From the NCBI GenBank assembly GCA_016217765.1, contig JACRGP010000192.1:1-42164 (forward strand): a DNA stretch of 42,164 nt, given 5' to 3'. Position 1 is the stretch's first letter, and each line of letters starts with the position of its first letter. Of the stretch, positions 28,682 to 38,293 are shown piece after piece. The translations under genes and the position numbers were made by a program. Under the pieces are notes generated by a model that was not told where the DNA came from, made no database searches, and worked only from the letters and a program-made list of their open reading frames with translations. Origin of the DNA: Nitrospinota bacterium. Its GTDB lineage: Bacteria > Nitrospinota > Nitrospinia > Nitrospinales > JACRGP01.

Positions 28682-28684
28682 ACC

Positions 28685-29050
28685 ATGTCCTTATTATTGA
28701 GAACTCGTTTGCGACTCGCCCGGAAACTGAGGGTGAAGAGTCACGTTCAGAAAAAGCAGGCAAAACCCCGGCTGTCGATATTCAGGTCGGGAAATCATAT
28801 TTACGCCCAGATCATCGACGACAGGAATCGCCGGACGCTGGTCGCGGAATCGACGGTTTCGCCCGCCTTCAAGGAGTCCGGGAAGAGCGGCGGGAACGTG
28901 GCCGCGGCGGCCTGGGTAGGTTCCGCGCTGGCGGAAAAAGCGTTGCGGAACGGGATCCAGGAGGTTTATTGCGACCGCAACGGATTCCGCTACACCGGCA
29001 GGATCAAGGCCCTGGCCGACTCCGCAAGGGCGAAAGGGTTGAAGTTCTAA
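28685..29050 (+). CDS. rplR: Large-subunit ribosomal protein L18
   Basis: L18 delivers 5S rRNA to the 50S subunit. At 121 residues it contains 'KPRLSIFRSGNHIYAQIIDD' and ends with 'RNGFRYTGRIKALADSAR', typical of the family. A 74-nt spacer follows before rpsE. Confidence 0.96.
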   Translation: MSLLLRTRLRLARKLRVKSHVQKKQAKPRLSIFRSGNHIYAQIIDDRNRRTLVAESTVSPAFKESGKSGGNVAAAAWVGSALAEKALRNGIQEVYCDRNGFRYTGRIKALADSARAKGLKF

Positions 29051-29124
29051 GAGATTTAACGCCGGTTTGATCCCGCGTCGAGGCGTCTGGCGTCCGGGAC
29101 GAGACGGAATTTTGGAGGTGTTCA

Positions 29125-29631
29125 TTGCAAGAATCTGCCGATAGAAAAGACGAATGGGTCGATAAGGTTGTCAGCATACGGCGCGTGGCCAAGGTGGTGA
29201 AAGGCGGCCGGCGGTTCAGTTTCAGCGCGCTGGTGGTGGTCGGCAACCGCGAAGGACAGGTGGGATGGGGTCTGGGCAAGGCCAACGAAGTGCCCGAGGC
29301 CATTCGCAAGGGAGTGGAAAAGGCGAAGAAGAACCGCATCGCCGTGGCCTTGAACGGCTCGACCATTCCCCATGACGTGGTGGGCCGTTTTGGCGCCGGA
29401 CGGGTTTTGATGAAGCCCGCCTCGCGCGGCACCGGGCTGATCGCCGGCGGCGCGATCCGCGCCGTGCTGGAAGCGGCCGGCGTGAAGGACATCCTGACCA
29501 AGTGCCTGCGGTCCAACAACCCGCATAACGCCGTGAAGGCGACCATGGACGGCTTGGAATCCCTGCGCGACGCCAAACAGATCGCCGAATTGCGCGGCAA
29601 AACCGTATCTATAATGGAATCCGGGAAATAA
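29125..29631 (+). CDS. rpsE: Small-subunit ribosomal protein S5
   Basis: S5 contributes to decoding accuracy and the mRNA entry channel. The start is TTG at 29125, preceded by GGAGGTG at good spacing, giving 168 residues from '[16 protein letters not shown]'. '[21 protein letters not shown]' and '[19 protein letters not shown]' regions are intact. The next gene is rplO only 3 nt away; rpmD, usually located here, is missing. Confidence 0.96.
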   Translation: MQESADRKDEWVDKVVSIRRVAKVVKGGRRFSFSALVVVGNREGQVGWGLGKANEVPEAIRKGVEKAKKNRIAVALNGSTIPHDVVGRFGAGRVLMKPASRGTGLIAGGAIRAVLEAAGVKDILTKCLRSNNPHNAVKATMDGLESLRDAKQIAELRGKTVSIMESGK

Positions 29632-29634
29632 GCC

Positions 29635-30075
29635 ATGATCAAACTTTCTAATTTAAAAGCGGCCCCCGGAACGCGGAAGAACCGGAAGCGCGTGGGACGC
29701 GGCATCGGGTCCGGAAGCGGGAAAACCAGCGGCCGGGGGCAGAAGGGCCAGGGCGCCCGCTCCGGCGCAATGCCCCACCCTTGGTTCGAGGGCGGACAGA
29801 TGCCGTTGCAGAGGCGACTGCCCAAGAGAGGGTTCACCAATATTTTCAAGAAAAGCTTCGATGTCGTTAACCTTTCCGCGCTGGCCGAACATGCCGGGGA
29901 CCAGCCCATCACTCCGGAGGTAATGAAGGAGCGGGGATGGATCAAAAAGACCGGCGCCGTGAAAGTCCTGGGCGACGGAGAATTGTCCCGGCCCGTGACC
30001 GTTCACGCTCAAAAATTCAGCGAATCCGCGGTCGCCAAGATTGAGAAAGCGGGCGGAAAGGCCATAGTCATTTAA
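29635..30075 (+). CDS. rplO: Large-subunit ribosomal protein L15
   Basis: L15 is an assembly protein of the 50S subunit. The 146 residues show the glycine-rich N-terminus '[19 protein letters not shown]' and the 'RLPKRGFTN' motif. It directly follows rpsE, and its stop is immediately followed by the secY start with no intervening base. Confidence 0.97.
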   Translation: MIKLSNLKAAPGTRKNRKRVGRGIGSGSGKTSGRGQKGQGARSGAMPHPWFEGGQMPLQRRLPKRGFTNIFKKSFDVVNLSALAEHAGDQPITPEVMKERGWIKKTGAVKVLGDGELSRPVTVHAQKFSESAVAKIEKAGGKAIVI

Positions 30076-31392
30076 ATGAGCGGCGCTGACAGCTTCGGCA
30101 ATATATTTAAAATCCCCGAACTCAAACGAAGGGTATTATTCACTCTGGGATTGCTGGCCGTTTACCGGATTGGCGCGCACATCCCGACTCCCGGCATCGA
30201 CAGCAAGGCGTTGGCGGAGATCTTCGCGCGCGCGCAAGGCTCCATCCTCGGCTTCTTCGACATGTTTTCGGGCGGGGCGCTGAGCCGGTTGACCATTTTC
30301 GCCTTGGGCATCATGCCCTACATCAGCGCGTCCATCATCCTCCAGCTGATGACGATGGTCTCCCCCTACCTGGCCCGGCTCAAGAAGGAAGGGGAGCAGG
30401 GGCAGAAGAAAATCACCCAGTACACGCGGTACGGGACGGTGCTGTTGAGCATGATCCAGAGCTCCGGCATCAGCGTGGGGTTGGAGGCGATGAAGGCCCC
30501 GAGCGGCGCGCTGATCGTGCCGCACCCGGGCTGGTCGTTCCGGTTGCTGACCATACTCACCCTGACGGCGGGCACCGCCTTCATCATGTGGCTGGGCGAG
30601 CAGATCACCGAGCGCGGGATCGGCAACGGCATATCCCTGATCATCTTCGCCGGTATCGTGGCCGGCACCCCGACCGCGATCTTCCGGTCGCTGGACCTGA
30701 TGGGGACGGGCGAGTTGCAACCCCTGGTCGCGCTCTTCCTTCTGGCCCTGATGTTCGTGGTCGTCGGCGTCATCGTTTTTACGGAGGGCGGCCAGCGGCG
30801 CATCCCCATTCAGTACGCCAAGCGAGTGGTGGGACGGAAAATGTACGGCGGGCAGAGCACGCATCTGCCGTTGAAGGTGAACACGTCGGGCGTCATCCCG
30901 CCGATCTTCGCCTCCTCCATCATCATGTTCCCGGCGACCATCGCGCGGTTCATAAACCATCCATGGATGCAGACGGTCTCCGGATGGCTGACGCCGGGGA
31001 CGGTGATTTACAGTTTGATCTTTATCGGAGCCATATTTTTCTTTTGTTATTTCTATACCGCCGTCATCTTCAATCCCGTCGACGTCGCCGATAACATGAA
31101 GAAATACGGAGGGTACGTGCCCGGCATCCGGCCGGGGACGAAGACCTCCGAATACATAGACCAGGTCCTTTCGCGAGTCACTTTTTACGGAGCGTTGTAT
31201 CTTTCTTTCATCTGCATTCTGCCCGATTATCTGATAAAATATTTTAACATTCCCTTTTATTTCGGCGGGACCAGCCTTCTCATCGTGGTGGGGGTTTCCC
31301 TGGATACGATGCAACAGATCGAATCCCATCTGGTCATGAGAAACTACGACGGTTTTATCAAAAAAGGGAGGCTGAAAGGAAGAAGGGGCTGA
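30076..31392 (+). CDS. secY: Preprotein translocase channel subunit SecY
   Basis: SecY is the ten-helix protein-conducting channel of the inner membrane. The 438 residues are standard. Visible signatures are 'YRIGAHIPTPGID' at the N-terminus, 'ALGIMPYISASIILQLM' and 'GERGIGNGIS'-like 'TERGIGNGISLIIFAGI', and a cytosolic C-terminal 'VMRNYDGFIKKGRLKGR'. The ATG abuts the rplO stop, so translation is coupled. Confidence 0.97.
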   Translation: MSGADSFGNIFKIPELKRRVLFTLGLLAVYRIGAHIPTPGIDSKALAEIFARAQGSILGFFDMFSGGALSRLTIFALGIMPYISASIILQLMTMVSPYLARLKKEGEQGQKKITQYTRYGTVLLSMIQSSGISVGLEAMKAPSGALIVPHPGWSFRLLTILTLTAGTAFIMWLGEQITERGIGNGISLIIFAGIVAGTPTAIFRSLDLMGTGELQPLVALFLLALMFVVVGVIVFTEGGQRRIPIQYAKRVVGRKMYGGQSTHLPLKVNTSGVIPPIFASSIIMFPATIARFINHPWMQTVSGWLTPGTVIYSLIFIGAIFFFCYFYTAVIFNPVDVADNMKKYGGYVPGIRPGTKTSEYIDQVLSRVTFYGALYLSFICILPDYLIKYFNIPFYFGGTSLLIVVGVSLDTMQQIESHLVMRNYDGFIKKGRLKGRRG

Positions 31393-31395
31393 TAC

Positions 31396-32037
31396 ATGAG
31401 GGTGATCCTTTTAGGACCGCCTGGCGCCGGCAAGGGGACCCAGGCCAAGATGTTGATGGAAAAATTCAAGATTCCCCAAGTCTCCACCGGCGATATCTTG
31501 AGAAAAGCCGTCAAGGACGATTCGGAGTTGGGCCGCAAGGCCAAGGCATTCATGGAAGCCGGGCAACTGGTTTCCGACGATATCGTGATCGGCCTGATCA
31601 AGGAACGGATTAAAAAAAGAGATTGCGAAAACGGGTTCATCCTGGACGGGTTTCCGCGGACCAACGTCCAGGCCGAGAAACTTACGGAAACCCTGAAGGA
31701 CATGGGCCAGACCATGGACGCGGTGATCGACCTCGTGGTCGATCCCGGCGAACTGGTGGCGCGATTGACGGGACGGCGCACCTGCGAGGAATGCGGTTGC
31801 ATGTTCCACCAAACCTCGCGGCCCCCGAAACTGCCGGGCGTTTGCGACTACTGCGGGGGCAAGCTGTACCAGCGCCCCGACGACAACGAGGAGACCATCT
31901 TGAAACGCCTGGCCATTTACGAAAGGGAAACCGCGCCCCTGCGCGAGTTTTACGGGAGACAGGGACGATTGAAAACCATGCCGGGATTGGGTTCGGTGGA
32001 CGAGATATTTTCGCGCGTTTGCGAACTGGTGTCTTGA
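31396..32037 (+). CDS. adk: Adenylate kinase with zinc-binding lid
   Basis: Adk equilibrates ATP, AMP and ADP. The 213 residues begin '[17 protein letters not shown]' (P-loop) and contain 'LDGFPRT'. The lid carries 'CEECGCMF' and 'CDYCGG', the four-cysteine zinc type. It follows secY by 3 nt. The stop TGA overlaps the infA ATG by one base; map, often found between adk and infA, is absent. Confidence 0.97.
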   Translation: MRVILLGPPGAGKGTQAKMLMEKFKIPQVSTGDILRKAVKDDSELGRKAKAFMEAGQLVSDDIVIGLIKERIKKRDCENGFILDGFPRTNVQAEKLTETLKDMGQTMDAVIDLVVDPGELVARLTGRRTCEECGCMFHQTSRPPKLPGVCDYCGGKLYQRPDDNEETILKRLAIYERETAPLREFYGRQGRLKTMPGLGSVDEIFSRVCELVS

Positions 32038-32255
32038 TGTCAAAGGAAGAGTCGATAGAGGTCGAGGGCACGGTCATGGAGCCTCTGCCCAACGCCATGT
32101 TCCGGGTCGAGTTGGAGAACGGGCACAAGATCCTCGCCCATATTTCCGGAAAAATGCGGATGCATTTCATCCGCATCCTGCCGGGGGACAAGGTCAAGGT
32201 CCAGTTATCTCCTTACGATTTGACCCGCGGGCGCATCACCTATCGATATAAATAG
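32037..32255 (+). CDS. infA: Translation initiation factor IF-1
   Basis: IF-1 is a 72-residue OB-fold protein that blocks the 30S A site during initiation. I chose ATG 32037, beginning '[20 protein letters not shown]'; the ORF-track start lies in adk. '[20 protein letters not shown]' and '[16 protein letters not shown]' regions are canonical. It is coupled to adk by the TGATG overlap. Confidence 0.97.
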   Translation: MSKEESIEVEGTVMEPLPNAMFRVELENGHKILAHISGKMRMHFIRILPGDKVKVQLSPYDLTRGRITYRYK

Positions 32256-32268
32256 AACGGGAGAAATC

Positions 32269-32382
32269 ATGAAAGTCAGGTCGTCGGTAAAACCAATTTG
32301 CAACAAGTGTAAAGTCATCCGCCGGAGCGGGGTGGTGCGGGTCATTTGCGCGAACCCCAAACACAAGCAGAGGCAGGGTTGA
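32269..32382 (+). CDS. rpmJ: Large-subunit ribosomal protein L36, zinc type
   Basis: The gene is 38 codons including the stop, too short for the ORF track. Translation from ATG 32269 is '[19 protein letters not shown]' and onward to 'NPKHKQRQG'. Three cysteines and one histidine (CxxC, C, H) form the zinc site of the C+ form. It lies 13 nt after infA and before rpsM, the usual place. Confidence 0.96.
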   Translation: MKVRSSVKPICNKCKVIRRSGVVRVICANPKHKQRQG

Positions 32383-32444
32383 TCCGGCGGCGGGCGGGGC
32401 GGGGTCCTCGGGACCAGGCGGCCTATTTCTAAAAGGAGAAGCGT

Positions 32445-32807
32445 GTGGCAAGAATTGCGGGCATAGACATTCCAAGCGATAAGAGAGCGGTCATCGCGCT
32501 CACCTATATTTACGGCATCGGCAAATCCGCGGCGGGAAAGATCCTGAAGGCGGCGGAAGTTTCCGAAAACGTCCGCGTCAAGGACCTTTCCGAGGGCGAG
32601 GTCACCCGTATCCGTTCCATCATCGAAAAGGAATACGAGGTGGAGGGCGATTTGCGGCGTAGCGTCAACATGAACATCAAACGGCTGATGGACATCGGCA
32701 GTTACCGCGGCCTGCGTCACCGCAAGGGCTTGCCCGTGCGGGGCCAGAGGACGCACACCAACGCCAGGACCCGGAAGGGACCCAGGAAGACCGTGGGTTC
32801 GAAATAA
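32445..32807 (+). CDS. rpsM: Small-subunit ribosomal protein S13
   Basis: S13 is a 30S head protein bridging to L5 and contacting P-site tRNA. The start is GTG at 32445, preceded by AAGGAG, giving 120 residues from '[16 protein letters not shown]'. '[12 protein letters not shown]' and the C-terminal '[19 protein letters not shown]' are diagnostic. It opens the alpha-operon segment. Confidence 0.97.
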   Translation: MARIAGIDIPSDKRAVIALTYIYGIGKSAAGKILKAAEVSENVRVKDLSEGEVTRIRSIIEKEYEVEGDLRRSVNMNIKRLMDIGSYRGLRHRKGLPVRGQRTHTNARTRKGPRKTVGSK

Positions 32808-32836
32808 CAAAAAAAACTCCCTAGAGACCTCATACG

Positions 32837-33265
32837 ATGGAAAAAGACAACAAGGACAATAAAGACAACAAAGACAACAAAGCCAAGCCGGCCAAGGCCG
32901 GGAGGAAAAAGAAGGCGATCCCGGAGAACGGGGTGGCCCATATCCGCGCCACGTTCAACAATACCATCGTCAGCATCACCGACACATCGGGCAACGTGAT
33001 CGCCTGGTCCAGCGCCGGCGCGCAAGGGTTCAAGGGGTCGAGGAAAAGCACCCCGTTCGCCGCGCAGGTGGCGGCGGAAAAGGCCGCCGGAAAGGCCTTG
33101 GACCTGGGGATGAAAAAACTCGAGGTCCACGTCAAGGGCCCGGGTTCCGGTCGCGAATCCGCCATCCGCTCGTTACAGGCGGTCGGCATGGAAATCACCG
33201 TCATCCGCGACAAGACGCCCATCCCCCATAACGGTTGCAGACCTCGTAAACGAAGACGCGTGTAA
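32837..33265 (+). CDS. rpsK: Small-subunit ribosomal protein S11 with KDN-repeat N-terminus
   Basis: S11 shapes the 30S platform near the Shine-Dalgarno helix. The conserved core runs from '[16 protein letters not shown]' to '[12 protein letters not shown]'. The first 25 or so residues are a lysine/aspartate/asparagine-rich extension built from four tandem 9-nt units (32846-32881, each Asp-Asn-Lys), giving 142 residues against about 128 in many bacteria. The extension is likely disordered and repeat-length variable. Confidence 0.96.
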   Translation: MEKDNKDNKDNKDNKAKPAKAGRKKKAIPENGVAHIRATFNNTIVSITDTSGNVIAWSSAGAQGFKGSRKSTPFAAQVAAEKAAGKALDLGMKKLEVHVKGPGSGRESAIRSLQAVGMEITVIRDKTPIPHNGCRPRKRRRV

Positions 33266-33295
33266 CGCTTTTAAATTTCAAAAGGAGATAGAACT

Positions 33296-33922
33296 TTGGC
33301 AAGATACTCAGACCCCGTATGTCGTTTATGCCGTAGGGAAGGCATCAAATTATATTTGAAGGCCGAACGGTGCATGACCGCGAAATGCGCCATTGAACGG
33401 AGAGGATACGCCCCCGGGCAACACGGTCAGACCCGGCCCAAGTTCTCCGAATACGGCATCCAGTTGAGAGAGAAACAAAAACTTCGAAGGGTCTACGGCG
33501 TGCTGGAAAGGCAATTCCAAAGATACTTCGATATTTCCTCAAGGAAAAAGGGCGTCACGGGAGAATATCTGCTGAGCCTGCTTGAGCGGCGCATCGACAA
33601 CGTGATTTACCGCCTGGGGATGGCGGGTTCGCGTAGCGCCGCGCGGCAATTGGTTTTGCACAACCATTTCAGAGTCAACGGGAAAAAGGTCAACATCCCT
33701 TCCTATCTCGTCAAACCGGGAGACGTCATTTCCCCCTCTCCCGGCAAGATGAACAAGGAGCCCATTAAGAAGGCCCTGGAAGGCATGAACGAAAAGAAGT
33801 TGCCCCACTGGCTTGCTTTCGATATAGAGAAAAAACAGGGGCTCGTTCAGGCGATGCCCACGCGGGAGGACATCAATATACCGGTCCGGGAACAGCTGGT
33901 CGTTGAACATTACTCGCGTTAA
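33296..33922 (+). CDS. rpsD: Small-subunit ribosomal protein S4, zinc form
   Basis: S4 is a primary 16S-binding protein and, in several bacteria, the repressor of the alpha operon. The start is TTG at 33296 after AAAGGAGAT, giving 208 residues from '[16 protein letters not shown]'. Four N-terminal cysteines (CRLC and C...C) mark the C+ type. The S4 RNA-binding domain '[18 protein letters not shown]' is intact. Confidence 0.97.
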   Translation: MARYSDPVCRLCRREGIKLYLKAERCMTAKCAIERRGYAPGQHGQTRPKFSEYGIQLREKQKLRRVYGVLERQFQRYFDISSRKKGVTGEYLLSLLERRIDNVIYRLGMAGSRSAARQLVLHNHFRVNGKKVNIPSYLVKPGDVISPSPGKMNKEPIKKALEGMNEKKLPHWLAFDIEKKQGLVQAMPTREDINIPVREQLVVEHYSR

Positions 33923-34091
33923 CGGGTTTCTTTGTTTCAATCGCCAATAGCAAGCAAGGGCGCCGTTACAAACTAGTCCGAAAAATTTTCGACACCATGA
34001 ATCCTCCCGGATCGTTCGCGGGGAGGACTTTCAAAAATCAATTTTAGAGGCGCCCATCATCTTGAATAAACAAAACGCAAGCGGAGGCATT
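33923..34091. other. Spacer between rpsD and rpoA with two inverted repeats
   Basis: The alpha cluster is interrupted here by 169 nt. CGAAAA-A-TTTTCG (33979-33991) is a perfect palindrome around one base. TCCTCCC (34002-34008) pairs with GGGAGGA (34021-34027). Neither has a following T-tract. The spacer could hold processing or S4-regulated leader elements for rpoA, but no known motif was matched. Confidence 0.45.
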
Positions 34092-35114
34092 ATGTTCTCG
34101 GCGCAAGGAATAGTCAAACCAAGGCGGCTGGAGTTTGATAAAAAAACCAAGACCCAAACCTACGGAAAGTTTGTAGCTGGCCCGTTCGAGCGCGGTTATG
34201 GGGTGACCGTGGGCAATTCGTTGCGGAGGATGTTGTTGTCCTCCATCGAAGGGTCCGCCGCGATCGGGGTCAAATTCGAGGGTATTTTTCACGAGTTTTC
34301 CTCCATACCCGGCGTGAAGGAGGACGTGACCGAGATCATCCTCAACCTCAAGCAATTGGACATCAAACTGACCGGAGAAGCGGCGAGCAAAAGGCTTTAC
34401 CTCAAGACGGAAAAACCCGGCAAGGTCACGGCCAAGGACATCGAGGCCGGGCCCGACGTGATTATCCTGAACCCCGACCATCTCATCGCCACGGTCGACA
34501 AGAACGGCGTCCTGGACATGGAGATTTACGTCCAGAAAGGCCGGGGGTATGTTCCGGCGGAGAAGCATAATATGTCCAACGAGTCGATCCAGATGATCCC
34601 CGTGGACGCCATCTTCTCGCCGATCGAAAAAGTCAGTTATACGGTGGAGAATACCCGCGTGGGGCAATCCACGGATTACGATTCGCTCATCATGGAAGTC
34701 TGGACCAACGGCGCCATCACGCCGGAGGACGCGGTGGCCCATGCGGCGAAGATCGTCAAGGACCACATGCAACTGTTCATCAACTTTGACGAGGAACCCG
34801 AGCCGGTCCAGCCGCAGGTGGACGAGAAGAAACAGAAAATGCTCGCCTACCTCGCCAAAAGCGTGGAGGAACTGGAGCTCTCCGTCCGGTCCTACAACTG
34901 TCTCAAGAACGCGAACATTCAGGCCATCGCCGAACTGGTGCAGAAAAACGACGCGGAAATGCTTAAAACCAGGAATTTCGGCAGAAAGTCCCTCAACGAA
35001 ATCAAGGAAATCCTGGAGGAAATGGGGCTTTCGCTGGGCATGAAGCTGGACGACGACGACCTTCGGCAACTCAACATGCTCAAGAAGAAGAAAGAAATGG
35101 AAACCGAAGCGTGA
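34092..35114 (+). CDS. rpoA: RNA polymerase alpha subunit
   Basis: Alpha dimerises to nucleate RNA polymerase assembly, and its C-terminal domain binds UP elements and activators. I chose ATG 34092 (340 residues, GGAGG four bases upstream); TTG 34062 would add ten residues and is the alternative. N-terminal '[20 protein letters not shown]' and C-terminal-domain '[20 protein letters not shown]' and '[15 protein letters not shown]' are canonical. The last residues form a charged '[10 protein letters not shown]' tail. Confidence 0.95.
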   Translation: MFSAQGIVKPRRLEFDKKTKTQTYGKFVAGPFERGYGVTVGNSLRRMLLSSIEGSAAIGVKFEGIFHEFSSIPGVKEDVTEIILNLKQLDIKLTGEAASKRLYLKTEKPGKVTAKDIEAGPDVIILNPDHLIATVDKNGVLDMEIYVQKGRGYVPAEKHNMSNESIQMIPVDAIFSPIEKVSYTVENTRVGQSTDYDSLIMEVWTNGAITPEDAVAHAAKIVKDHMQLFINFDEEPEPVQPQVDEKKQKMLAYLAKSVEELELSVRSYNCLKNANIQAIAELVQKNDAEMLKTRNFGRKSLNEIKEILEEMGLSLGMKLDDDDLRQLNMLKKKKEMETEA

Positions 35115-35168
35115 CGGACGACGTTCCGTTGCCTCAGCTAACCTTTTTCCCGAAGATCGGAAGAATTC

Positions 35169-35687
35169 ATGCGGCATTTAAAAGCTGGAGTCAGAAGATT
35201 TGGACGAGCCCAGGGGCATAGAAAAGCCCTGTTCAGAAACCTCGTGACCGCGTTGATCGCCCGCGAACGCATCCGCACCACCCTGGCCAAGGCCAAGGAG
35301 TTGCGGAGCAAGGTGGAGAAAGTCATCACCCTGGGCAAGAAAGGCACCGTTCACGCCCGGCGTCTGGCCCTCCGCCACGTGGCCAAACGGGAAACCCTCA
35401 AGAAACTCTTTGGGCCGCTTTCGGAGCGGTACGCCGCAAGAAACGGCGGCTACACCCGCATCATCCGCATCGGGCAACGGCACGGCGACGACGCCCCCAT
35501 GGTCTTTATAGAACTGGTCGATCGCGAAGCCGAAAAGAAAGCCGAACCCGCGGAGAAAGCCAAGGGAAAAGAAGCTAAAGCCGCGCCCGCGAAAGAGACC
35601 GTCAAAAAGGCCAAGGAAGACGCGCCAAGGAAACCCAGGGCCAAAAAAACCGAGACCAAGCCCGATAAGAAAAAAGAGGAAAAATAA
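35169..35687 (+). CDS. rplQ: Large-subunit ribosomal protein L17 with long basic tail
   Basis: L17 is near the exit tunnel. Residues 1-120 form the normal core ('[20 protein letters not shown]', '[19 protein letters not shown]'). A further 52 or so residues are almost entirely Lys, Glu, Ala and Pro and likely disordered, giving 172 residues. It is the last gene of the plus-strand supercluster. Confidence 0.95.
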   Translation: MRHLKAGVRRFGRAQGHRKALFRNLVTALIARERIRTTLAKAKELRSKVEKVITLGKKGTVHARRLALRHVAKRETLKKLFGPLSERYAARNGGYTRIIRIGQRHGDDAPMVFIELVDREAEKKAEPAEKAKGKEAKAAPAKETVKKAKEDAPRKPRAKKTETKPDKKKEEK

Positions 35688-35696
35688 TTTGCCATA

Positions 35697-35716
35697 CCGC
35701 CCCGTTTTCGGGGCGG
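35697..35716 (+). terminator. Candidate hairpin terminator after rplQ
   Basis: CCGCCCCG and CGGGGCGG pair perfectly over 8 bp around a TTTT loop, starting ten nt after the rplQ stop. It is followed by C residues rather than T on the plus strand. Position supports a 3'-end or stabiliser role; sequence does not support a classical intrinsic terminator. Confidence 0.45.
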
Positions 35717-35796
35717 CCCCCCCCTCCCTTCATCCATTCCCCCCGCGGCGCTCCCCGGCGCGCGCCATGATCTGGATATTGCCTGAGCGGATCGCT

Positions 35797-35813
35797 CCCC
35801 CTTGCAAAGGGGG
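35797..35813. repeat. CCCCCTT/AAGGGGG hairpin
   Basis: A perfect 7-bp stem with a GCA loop lies about 59 nt before the 3' end of the minus-strand operon. Its character is similar to the hairpin after kbl (1572-1592), suggesting a family of short C/G-biased intergenic hairpins. Confidence 0.5.
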
Positions 35814-35871
35814 CCGGGGGATTCGCGCTATTCCGTCGTGGCGGGCGAGTGCGCCGCGGACCTCGCGCGGT

Positions 35872-36969
35872 TTACGCCTTGCGAATCCTTTTGATCAAGC
35901 CGTCGACGGCCTCGATCACTTCCTTGACGCTGATATCTTCCAGACAGTAAGGCTTGTTGTGGGCGGAAGGTTTGCACTCCTTGAAAAAATTCTGCCGACA
36001 GGGGGAACACGGGAAATTGCGGGTGATGGCGACGCTCTTGCGCGATTCGATGCAGGGGCCGGTGACGCTCGGGCTTCCGGGCCCGAAAATGGCCGCAACC
36101 GGGGTCCCCACCATCGCCGCGAGGTGCATCATGCCGCTATCGTTGCCGATGAACAGTTTGCTCTTCTGGATCGCGACGGCGGCCTCGCGCAGGCTCAGGC
36201 CGGGCTGAAAATGGACCGTGCCCGGCAGGCAACTTTTCTGGATCTTGATCAGGTTGGAGGAATCTTTTTCGTTTCCCAGCAGGATGATCTTCGCGCGGTA
36301 TTCCTTGACCAGCCGCTGGCACAGGATCAGGAACCTCTCCGTGTGCCAGCTCCTTTCCGGTTTCGACGCTCCGGGGTGCATCGTCACCAGGAAATCCTGG
36401 GGGTCGATCCGTAGAAGGGCGAGTTTTTCGTCCACGGCGCGGAATGTTTCCTTCTTGAGAAAAGGCTGGTACGTCCTGTCCAGACCGGTCAGCCCAAGGG
36501 GCGAAAGGATTTTGAAAAAATAGTCGATCCGGTACTCCTTTTGGGAGGCCTTGGCGCCGGGGACGGCTTCGGTCAGGAAGACGCCCCGCCCCTCCGTATC
36601 GTATCCCAGGCGCGTTTTGGCCCCGGACAAAAACGTCATGAAGGCGCTCCGGAAGGAATTGGGGAACACCACGCCCAGGTCGAACTGGTATTTCTTCAGC
36701 CCCTGGGCAAAGCGGACCTGCTCCCAGAAACCGCTGTTTTCCGCTCGAGGGATTTCGATGACGGTGTCTACCGCGGGATGGTCCGAAAGGATTTCCGTCG
36801 CCGGGACCCGCGCCGCGGCGGTGATCCGCGCTTCGGGATAATGGGCGCGCAACGACTGGACGCTTGGGATCGCCAGCGCGACGTCCCCGATCCAGTTGGG
36901 CATCCACAGCAGGATATGTCCGAATTTAATGTCTCGCAAGGAAGACGGAGCGGGCGTCGAGGAAGTCAT
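35872..36969 (-). CDS. waaF: ADP-heptose:LPS heptosyltransferase family protein (WaaF-like)
   Basis: This is a glycosyltransferase family 9 enzyme predicted to transfer heptose to the inner core of LPS at the cytoplasmic face of the inner membrane. I chose the ATG with first base at 36969 (365 residues, 'MTSSTPAPSS'); the ORF-track start at 37098 would overlap murA by 59 nt. 'LLWMPNWIGDVALAIPSVQS' at the N-terminus, 'HPGASKPERSWHTERF' and 'FIGNDSGMMHLAAMVGTPVAAIFGP' are family motifs. The C-terminal cysteines ('PCSPC', 'CKP', 'CLEDIS') match WaaF. The SD is weak. Heptosyltransferase I or another GT9 is possible. Confidence 0.82.
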   Translation of the reverse strand: MTSSTPAPSSLRDIKFGHILLWMPNWIGDVALAIPSVQSLRAHYPEARITAAARVPATEILSDHPAVDTVIEIPRAENSGFWEQVRFAQGLKKYQFDLGVVFPNSFRSAFMTFLSGAKTRLGYDTEGRGVFLTEAVPGAKASQKEYRIDYFFKILSPLGLTGLDRTYQPFLKKETFRAVDEKLALLRIDPQDFLVTMHPGASKPERSWHTERFLILCQRLVKEYRAKIILLGNEKDSSNLIKIQKSCLPGTVHFQPGLSLREAAVAIQKSKLFIGNDSGMMHLAAMVGTPVAAIFGPGSPSVTGPCIESRKSVAITRNFPCSPCRQNFFKECKPSAHNKPYCLEDISVKEVIEAVDGLIKRIRKA

Positions 36970-37039
36970 ATGAAAGCCGGAAGAAAGCTTCGATTCGGAT
37001 TGCCGCCGGGTCCCGCCGGGCGTTTCTGATATCGCGGGG

Positions 37040-38293
37040 CTAGGGAACGCGGCGGATATCGGCCCCCAAAGCCGACAGTTTTTTTTCCATGGCCGCATAG
37101 CCGCGGTCGATGTGGTAGACGCGCGAAATCGAGGATTCTCCTTTCGCGGCCAGCGCCGCCAGGACCAGGGACGCGCTCGCCCGGAGATCGGTCGCCATCA
37201 CGGGGGCGCCGCTCAACTCCTTCGTCCCCGTCACGATGGCGGTATTTCCCCGCACGGCGATGCCGGCCCCCATCCGGCGCAGTTCCGCGACGTGCATGAA
37301 ACGGTTTTCGAAAACCGATTCGGTGACGATGCTCTGCCCCTCGGCGACGGTCATGAGCGCCATCATCTGCGCCTGGATATCGGTGGCGAACCCCGGGTAG
37401 GGAGAGGTCTGGACGTTGACGGCCTTCAGTTTTCCGTTACGGGAGACTTTCAGGACCGGGCCGTTTTCCTCGACCGTCGCCCCGGCCTCGCGCAACTTGA
37501 GGATCAGGGCCTCGACGTGGTGAGGGATGCAATTGCCGATCTCCACCGCGCCGCCGGTGATGATTCCGGCGATCATGTAAGTGGCGGTTTCGATGCGGTC
37601 GGGAAAAATTTTGCAGGACAAGGGCCGTAGCGAACTTACGCCCTGGATAACGATCGCGTCGGTCCCCGCCCCTTCGATTTTCGCGCCCGCGCGGTTCAGG
37701 ACGTCGGCCAGGAAGACCACTTCCGGCTCCCTGGCGGCGTTCTCGAGGACGGTTTCCCCATCGGCCAGGGTTGCGGCCATCATCAGGTTCGCCGTCCCCG
37801 TCACGCTGACGGTGTCGAAGTAGTAGCGCGTCCCCCGCAGTTTGTCCGCGAAGGCGTGGATGTATCCCCCCTCGAGCCGGATATCGGCGCCCATCGCCTT
37901 CAGGCCCTTGATGTGCAGGTCGATGGGCCGCGCCCCGATGGCGCATCCGCCGGGAAGCGACACCCTCGCGGCGCCCAGACGGGCCAGCAATGGACCCAAT
38001 ACGAGGCATGACGCGCGCATGGTGCGGACCAGGTCGTAAGGCGCCTCGATGTTGTCGACGCGGGAAGTATCGAGGACCAAACGTCCGTCCTCGAAAACCT
38101 CGATGGCGGCGCCCAGCTCGACGATGAGGTGTACCATCGTGGCGACGTCGCGCACCTGCGGGACCTCCAGGACCTCGTTCCTGCCGGACGTCAGGAGGGT
38201 GGCCGCCAGAATCGGCAGTACGGCGTTCTTGGCGCCGCTGATGTCCACCCGGCCGCGGAGGGGTTTGCCCCCGTTGATGACGATCTTATCCAT
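37040..38293 (-). CDS. murA: UDP-N-acetylglucosamine 1-carboxyvinyltransferase
   Basis: MurA transfers enolpyruvate from PEP to UDP-GlcNAc, the first committed step of peptidoglycan synthesis. The 417 residues begin '[24 protein letters not shown]'. The catalytic, fosfomycin-reactive cysteine is present in '[16 protein letters not shown]' (near residue 116), so this is the sensitive type. '[17 protein letters not shown]'-like sequence appears as '[16 protein letters not shown]'. It overlaps prmC by 8 nt. Confidence 0.97.
   Translation of the reverse strand: MDKIVINGGKPLRGRVDISGAKNAVLPILAATLLTSGRNEVLEVPQVRDVATMVHLIVELGAAIEVFEDGRLVLDTSRVDNIEAPYDLVRTMRASCLVLGPLLARLGAARVSLPGGCAIGARPIDLHIKGLKAMGADIRLEGGYIHAFADKLRGTRYYFDTVSVTGTANLMMAATLADGETVLENAAREPEVVFLADVLNRAGAKIEGAGTDAIVIQGVSSLRPLSCKIFPDRIETATYMIAGIITGGAVEIGNCIPHHVEALILKLREAGATVEENGPVLKVSRNGKLKAVNVQTSPYPGFATDIQAQMMALMTVAEGQSIVTESVFENRFMHVAELRRMGAGIAVRGNTAIVTGTKELSGAPVMATDLRASASLVLAALAAKGESSISRVYHIDRGYAAMEKKLSALGADIRRVP

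Larger units (their letters stand above)
35688..35871. other. Convergent intergenic region between rplQ and waaF-like gene
   Basis: The 184 nt contain no gene. Two GC-rich hairpins are present: 35697-35716 and 35797-35813. Transcription from both directions meets here. Neither hairpin has a T-tract directly 3' on either strand, so termination may be Rho-dependent or by non-canonical hairpins. Confidence 0.6.
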
